Origin: Aphodosoma sp044433285
GTDB taxonomy: Bacteria > Bacteroidota > Bacteroidia > Bacteroidales > Paludibacteraceae
Direction of reading: 5' to 3'
NCBI GenBank assembly: GCA_044433285.1
Contig: JAWXTU010000080.1
Span: 1-10,137, forward strand
DNA: 10,137 nt
The notes under the pieces: model-generated
Database searches by the model: none
Told to the model about the DNA's origin: nothing
Seen by the model: only the letters and a program-made list of their open reading frames with translations
Position numbers and translations under genes: made by a program
Part shown: positions 9,301 to 10,137 of the stretch, in pieces
How the letters are laid out: every line of letters begins with the position of its first letter
Numbering within the stretch: the first letter of the stretch is position 1

Positions 9301-9721
9301 CTGTCAAATAATACTGATAGTTTGTACTAGTAGAATAGATATCTGTACTTACAATAAATGTAGTCCAAATAGATGAAGATGAAGTTCGATAAGAAACAAC
9401 TAATGAGTCTGTTACACCTCGACTATGCGGAGATGTAATATTAAAACTCAAATATGGAAGTATCACATCAGACAAGTCTATTTCTTCTGTAATGAAACTT
9501 GCCGAACTATTATACTTATTTCCGCCATTAAACACCGCCGCACCTTGTTCAAAATTCCACGATGCAGTTGAAGAATCTTCTACTTGGTCTGTCCAACCAT
9601 TAGGCAATGCTCCCGAAGAAAAAGTTTCGTTCAAGAATTGATTTTGGGCACTTAACCCCACATCTATTAACAATACAAGCATTGCCAATAGAGAAAATCT
9701 TAATAATAAGTCTTTGATCAT
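323..9721 (-). CDS. giant T9SS-secreted modular adhesin-like surface protein (3132 aa)
   Basis: This is a single intact frame from ATG (complement of 9719-9721) to TAA (323-325). The order of parts is: signal peptide (1-25); ten jelly-roll domains of the choice-of-anchor J / cleaved-adhesin / MAM-like type, the first nine each followed by a fibronectin type III-like domain (26-2562); nine repeats of about 50 residues (2567-3040); and a type A sorting domain (3041-3132). By family knowledge the protein is exported by Sec, crosses the outer membrane by the type IX system, loses its C-terminal domain, and is either attached to surface lipopolysaccharide or released. No protease, glycosidase or other catalytic motif is visible, so an adhesive or fibrous structural role is inferred; the ligand is unknown. 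The protein is rich in Ser, Thr, Tyr and acidic residues and poor in Lys and Arg. The start is supported by the signal peptide directly after it and a promoter about 45 bases upstream. Related domains occur in the adhesin parts of Porphyromonas gingipains and HagA, but the protein cannot be assigned to a named gene. Confidence 0.95.
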   Translation of the reverse strand: MIKDLLLRFSLLAMLVLLIDVGLSAQNQFLNETFSSGALPNGWTDQVEDSSTASWNFEQGAAVFNGGNKYNSSASFITEEIDLSDVILPYLSFNITSPHSRGVTDSLVVSYRTSSSSIWTTFIVSTDIYSTSTNYQYYLTDKMQNEGFQLKFEAFYRFGGGITIDDIFIINSIACTTAPSNIRVSALGGDTVSLLWNFTTYSDSTHLMLTTSEITDFANIDDDVIVVDTMLINQYIGMVTLRDLSVSTKYYAYLQCDCGSGDVTPYASTSFQIPCEAIVVEDIYTESFEDGFGCWAESSSTGDVAQVTNTRAYDGKKSLYFNVDANEYSYIVAPFDVDLSEMEISMYMYANTISDNLSAEINIGIVDNLGDLSDITDIKSLELPLEGVWYNIIVDLNGYTGDGKYIVLYTGNSERANQFWLDYIQVQEASDCYAPMLQKVTDVRAHSAQLDWADVSTSSSFNIYVSTKSLSSTQLDEVSDGLIEVNATSYLLNDLEATTKYYVYLQSGCGMWLYEPLEFTTLSSIELGFYDEFDYSSIQSTWYYGNLVYDREASTWTEYPYWTSGYETPNIYENRTNTGSAGGSLRLYANYTNMNNPFVILPELHKDIDINNIQLSFYAYISKLDEPFTVSICEGMDISTAVAVDTLYPSEASVFAKYILSFEDYKGSGRNIVFSSLLKRFGTDTRVMFVDDLSLEELDPCNAVHNTTAKDITLNKATITWSAPGASSYDIELYTEEKTSTSVALGTFTSTASSYTFTNLDMVTRYYAYVRINQTECPDADWSEYIYFRTAEELVVPYFNDFTDEPIGAISRRGPEGWVLYSPYDSDLESDARPYIDDTPWYVNTGVTLPYEISANSLRLNHNSEMIYAIMPIAADEVNISNLNISFYGYAAGADECHAVIVGIMESNSDVNTFEPIDTISVFSTYNTASLYNISTAGYTGTGKYIAFKGFLDGYTENDFYIDNLSITDASDCVAVTNVIISNITPTSLYVSWDDENSTSFNVVLLDGEGTVMYEESGIAVNYQSITGVSLEANTIYTVEVQAVSGDCTARWVVASFDTGCDAVRYPMPFTEDFNTQTTGVGNAPECWYLKSYTSTYAAYIMDATSTYPDATYGASYGATLYMYGYPSAYNYAIMPAMDSIQHTTLEFKVYTNLATTYESYVEVGIMESVDDSFKDPSVYSTYSSTSDNLFTPITTYYLSSSKGWETVTIDFSTYEGEGNRIAFRNGNYSHVSTSYTRVLIDNITVSKADCPLITDITVGEITTSSITLSWTQLDEPAWDIKVGTSAINFTDDEELVLDTRISSNTYTIESLESSTTYYIYIRRVNATNDCEGEWSEVMVVTTECASIEVPYNDNFEDNTATGTSAETKCWSVWGTSDVTAYPVAHSLSVTGQASATGDTRCLALENTSSSTDGISDLRYTYAVLPEANVTSLKEVVLSFRAYNPSSTGGQFDVGAVYASSNNDIVGDTYVSVATGEIPKGVWTYYRISFENLENNYLGEEGKFITIMALPGDETTSNIFYIDDVSVTYADTDCAIPTQFEVLEYGASKASVGWQNAGTEGTRIVVSNVAASDIQYLDDASIIIDTLLAPTATTYNFLIDPSTNYYVFASTKCGDDYSYAALASFKSTEGIPMYEPFAYTSNSDGLLDRGWILYGTIDFVYYPTTADTTINCYGNDGIIEFPEFDSYFDVKDLGFSFETLGYDGDDYSVIIGVLEIPGTESSFAGIDTISIPYVNGGDLQTIDVNLSSYTGSSRTLAMKLNDIADIYIDDFYLYELKPCTYNLDVTVSELFDDAVTLKFDPVTRQESWVVVINDEPLTEEQLEVVTEDDVVYMTTTSDTYLTVSSLSNNTTYYVYINSECYYVAEWSEVFNFVTLSTPIDVAYSESFESFSANDFPELWALTSGNAYVSTDINDPDCGDSDVTLFMESGSVLTLPYFIPSLNLLNLSFDVASPTDAMQIEVGIISNSLDASTFQSLQTFTVVGYESADAAIANYFSYNFENYSGIANFIAIRAVGGDAYIDDVLVDYASGICETPLSLEVSLATVGVAEVTWENLNSTVSTQILVGTRNVSSIAYLLDDDLIYAAKYSDGSTSYQFPVDAHSVYYIYARSYCDGNGTSPLVKCKLETGCMPVEIPYYDSMDYATEEEFTDAGWQLLAGTSISSLGYVADFANTTTDTVLTVSGGSDGVYIQLPDFDPRYDLKDIILEFDAVSFSSTATRSAYVGTLETSGDYTSFKSYKSITLPKLGSTSYSFTVDFSDYTGSSENIVIYVNNTAKSVFDDFHMYTLCALPSDILISDVTDVSATLSFEPFSGHDSWSVVLAESEMTAEELDAATEANVTMLVDMTTYAPVMFTDLEQQTDYYVYVKGSCEYGGDWSSVTTFTTEITKMTLPYFEEFTEVSTGYLPTGWYRSNSNMEDATVDFVAETSATYKYIAVQNIDDIESSPLLVTSMSNATTDYAWAISPEIVVDEDALLLFDLIYEDAGDQSDLDADQILPNPECKVLISLDGFETWQEVASYVDDAKVMYDMFDYKGDTIRFAIYIDTYEAADVTVYIDNISINCVVQDEYKDVVRQGYDYLASSYTIPYTAFDSGDDYESDLFIASSEVGVCDSIISLSLKVLETVVTNITGEICAEGSVYDANGFVQSYPGVYLNVAVLESGADSLTYLTLTAREANPITYKSETICEGYELVFGDTVLTTSGTYTGVFADSFGCDSIIELTLSVTPTITTALSDKYLCEGETYQFGDETLSVSGTYSRTLVAASGCDSVETIKIIVIGNETTYVVDTICSGGVYTIYGEEFTESGVYPLTVTTDAGCEGNIELTLTVLETSYEYIEAAICEGETYEFNEQLLSTSGEVKANYIAANGCDSIVTLTLTVHEVAKTNLGEQLICDGDSYTYNGVEYTESDEYSVTFTSVETGCDSIVSFILIVLGDDIIEQSHTMCEGETYEFDGNQLTVGGTYERTVVSDGCETTIQLTLTVTPIDTIYETETIALDKLPYTFGGKEYDLSTEVGGYADTVYVSGDDGCIDVIIYVLTVIEGDVAVDNVMDIDITMYPNPLSSGQLLYIDAEFTAEERDGMVIEVMNMVGQRIISASPTTDPITINGLTQSGVYIVRITTGTGVQHLGKVIVK
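326..601 (-). other. T9SS type A C-terminal sorting domain (residues 3041-3132)
   Basis: This has the hallmarks of the type A sorting domain: YPNP at 3056-3059, then a strand with V-I-E-V-x-N-M-V-G-Q (about 3081-3090), I-N-G-L (3104-3107), G-V-Y-I-V-R-I (3111-3117) and a lysine-ended final strand KVIVK at the very C-terminus. By family knowledge, the domain directs the protein to the PorU-containing attachment complex and is removed on export. Its presence implies that the organism encodes the Por/Spr secretion machinery elsewhere; none of it is in this window. Confidence 0.95.
602..2023 (-). repeat. nine Cys-containing repeats of about 50 residues (CEGETY...GCDS...LTLTV)
   Basis: Residue limits are R1 2567-2623, R2 2624-2674, R3 2675-2726, R4 2727-2778, R5 2779-2829, R6 2830-2880, R7 2881-2933, R8 2934-2983, R9 2984-3040. 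The consensus is roughly xxxICEGETYxFxGxxLxxSGxY, then GCDSIVxLTLTV. The two Cys are 27-29 residues apart in R3-R8 and 23-24 residues separate one repeat from the next. R1 lacks the first Cys, R2 has Ala in place of the second, and R9 lacks the first. Such repeats are frequent near the C-terminus of large secreted Bacteroidota proteins; a stalk of small Ig-like beta domains lifting the adhesive array off the cell is an inference. Confidence 0.85.
2036..9646 (-). repeat. alternating array: ten jelly-roll (choice-of-anchor J-like) and nine Fn3-like domains
   Basis: Approximate residue limits of the jelly-roll domains (J) and the Fn3-like domains that follow (F) are: J1 26-172, F1 173-275; J2 276-430, F2 432-521; J3 522-697, F3 701-790; J4 791-970, F4 973-1060; J5 1061-1250, F5 1251-1344; J6 1345-1533, F6 1534-1627; J7 1628-1778, F7 1779-1875; J8 1876-2031, F8 2032-2128; J9 2129-2287, F9 2288-2384; J10 2385-2562. 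Most J domains open with a Pro-Tyr-x-x-x-Phe type strand and a Trp, and close on a YIDD/N motif (for example 1521-1524, 1767-1770, 2019-2022); J2 has degenerated to LDY (421-423). F domains start at a Cys and contain a TxYYVYxxxxC motif near their end (for example 499-509, 1850-1860, 2360-2370). Domain family names come from these motifs, not from a profile search. Confidence 0.85.
2570..5689 (-). repeat. two-unit segmental duplication inside the array (J6-F6-J7-F7 and J8-F8-J9-F9)
   Basis: Residues 1345-1875 and 1876-2384 resemble each other more than either resembles the rest of the array. J7 FPEFDSYFDVKDLGFSFET (from 1681) corresponds to J9 LPDFDPRYDLKDIILEFDA (from 2192). F7 has SW at 1807 followed by LTEEQLEVVTEDDV; F9 has SW at 2316 followed by MTAEELDAATEANV. 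F6 and F8 share a V/IGTR or VVSN strand followed by an I-x-Y-L-DD stretch (1573 and 2073). The offset is constant at about 500-511 residues. The copies have diverged widely, so the duplication is old. Confidence 0.7.
9647..9721 (-). other. Sec signal peptide of the giant protein (residues 1-25)
   Basis: The N-terminus is short and charged (MIKDLLLR), followed by a hydrophobic stretch (about residues 9-19) and the small-residue end GLSA before QNQ. Cleavage is expected between Ala25 and Gln26. There is no lipobox cysteine near the cleavage site, so this is a type I signal peptide and not a lipoprotein signal, as T9SS substrates require. The first jelly-roll domain (FLNETFSSGALPNGW, 29-43) starts almost directly after it. 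Confidence 0.9.
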
Positions 9722-9763
9722 AGATTATATATTAAATATTTAACAATAGTACACAACAAAGTG

Positions 9764-9795
9764 CAAAGTTACTATTTTTACACCAAATAACCAAA
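9764..9795 (-). promoter_or_regulatory. Bacteroidota-type sigma-ABfr promoter for the giant gene
   Basis: On the minus strand TTTG (complement of 9792-9795) is followed after 20 bases by TAACTTTG (complement of 9764-9771), matching the Bacteroides consensus TTTG and TAnnTTTG. Transcription should start a few bases downstream, near 9757-9760, giving a leader of about 35-40 AT-rich bases to the ATG. That leader (for example AAATATTTAATATATAATCT) has no Shine-Dalgarno sequence, as is usual in this phylum. A second TTTG (9784-9787) is only 12 bases from the TAACTTTG box and is too close. Confidence 0.75.
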
Positions 9796-9855
9796 TAAAT
9801 ATTAAATAAAATACTGCAAAAATTCGGCTTCCATACAATCACTTCTATTTACAAC

Positions 9856-9904
9856 AAAAAAGCCGCATTTCTACTTACATTATACAGTAGAAACACGGCT
9901 TTTT
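9856..9904 (-). terminator. intrinsic terminator downstream of htpG
   Basis: The arms are 9857-9875 and 9886-9904 with a 10-base loop. On the plus strand two neighbouring positions mismatch (9866 C with A, 9867 A with C). In minus-strand RNA both become G-U wobbles, so the 19-pair stem is continuous. A run of six U follows on the minus strand (9861-9856). It lies 25 bases past the htpG stop and about 60 bases before the promoter of the giant gene, separating the two transcription units. The plus-strand side also has TTTTTATT, so some bidirectional activity is possible. Confidence 0.9.
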
Positions 9905-9929
9905 ATTACAATATTCTTTTTATATACTC

Positions 9930-10137
9930 TTATTTTAATAGCGAGATACTACGCTTCACAAAATCAGCTAATTCTTTACCTTTCAGCATATTGTTCGACA
10001 ACAACGCCAAATCCACGAGTTGTTTTACCTTGTCGTGGCTAGCTGCAAATGTAGCATATACCGCATTGCGTTTATCACCTTCGGCAGCGATTTGTTTGTC
10101 GAGCGATTCTATCTCCTCTTTTTCGGCAGTAGGTATC
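9930..10137 (-). CDS. htpG: HtpG (bacterial Hsp90 chaperone), C-terminal end only
   Basis: The last 68 codons are present and the rest lies beyond the right edge; the stop is TAA at 9930-9932. The segment is a charged helix (EKEEIESLDKQIAAEGDK) followed by HDKVKQLVDLALLSNNMLKG and the ending ADFVKRSISLLK. The LVDLALLxNNxLKG and FVKRS motifs match the end of the C-terminal dimerisation domain of Bacteroidota HtpG, recognised from memory. HtpG is a cytosolic ATP-dependent dimeric chaperone; the ATPase and middle domains are outside this window. It ends without the MEEVD tail of eukaryotic Hsp90, as expected for bacteria. A strong terminator follows, and the giant gene downstream has its own promoter, so no functional link is implied. 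The identification rests on a short segment. Confidence 0.85.
   Translation of the reverse strand, partial: IPTAEKEEIESLDKQIAAEGDKRNAVYATFAASHDKVKQLVDLALLSNNMLKGKELADFVKRSISLLK

Noticed and set aside
323..9721. A protease or glycoside hydrolase domain, as in gingipains or T9SS enzymes
   Set aside because: I read the whole protein and found only jelly-roll, Fn3-like, Cys-repeat and sorting segments, with no catalytic motif and no stretch left over that could hold an enzyme domain.
323..9721. A frameshift or fused neighbouring genes behind the unusual length
   Set aside because: The domain pattern continues in one frame from signal peptide to sorting domain, with no internal signal peptide or sorting domain that would mark a fusion.

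Overview
The window looks like a piece of a Bacteroidota chromosome, probably Bacteroidales. Four observations support this. The large gene ends in a type IX secretion (T9SS) type A sorting domain. Its upstream region carries a Bacteroides-type promoter (TTTG, 20 bases, TAnnTTTG). No Shine-Dalgarno sequence precedes its start. The flanking gene at the right edge ends like a Bacteroidota HtpG. The DNA is AT-rich and shows no frameshift or broken gene.

Layout from left to right. Positions 1-42 may be the last 13 codons of an unidentified plus-strand gene. Positions 33-206 are an 87-bp unit present twice in tandem with one mismatch, and each copy carries a strong hairpin. Positions 244-288 hold a third, GC-rich hairpin that should terminate the large minus-strand gene. 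Positions 323-9721 (minus strand) are one intact 3132-residue reading frame. Positions 9722-9929 contain its promoter and the terminator of the gene upstream. Positions 9930-10137 (minus strand) are the 3' end of htpG.

The giant protein fills 93% of the window. It has a signal peptide, then ten jelly-roll (choice-of-anchor J / cleaved-adhesin / MAM-like) domains alternating with nine fibronectin type III-like domains, then nine Cys-containing repeats of about 50 residues (CEGETY...GCDS...LTLTV type), then the C-terminal sorting domain. No catalytic domain is visible. It is best read as a very long cell-surface or secreted adhesin or fibre; its ligand cannot be told from sequence. It follows htpG on the same strand but has its own promoter and is separated by a terminator, so the two genes are probably transcribed independently.

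I do not see a defence system, mobile element, CRISPR array or RNA gene. The least explained structure is the group of three hairpins at 45-288. They share an apical sequence but have different, still complementary, basal stems, and two of them lie in the recent tandem duplication.
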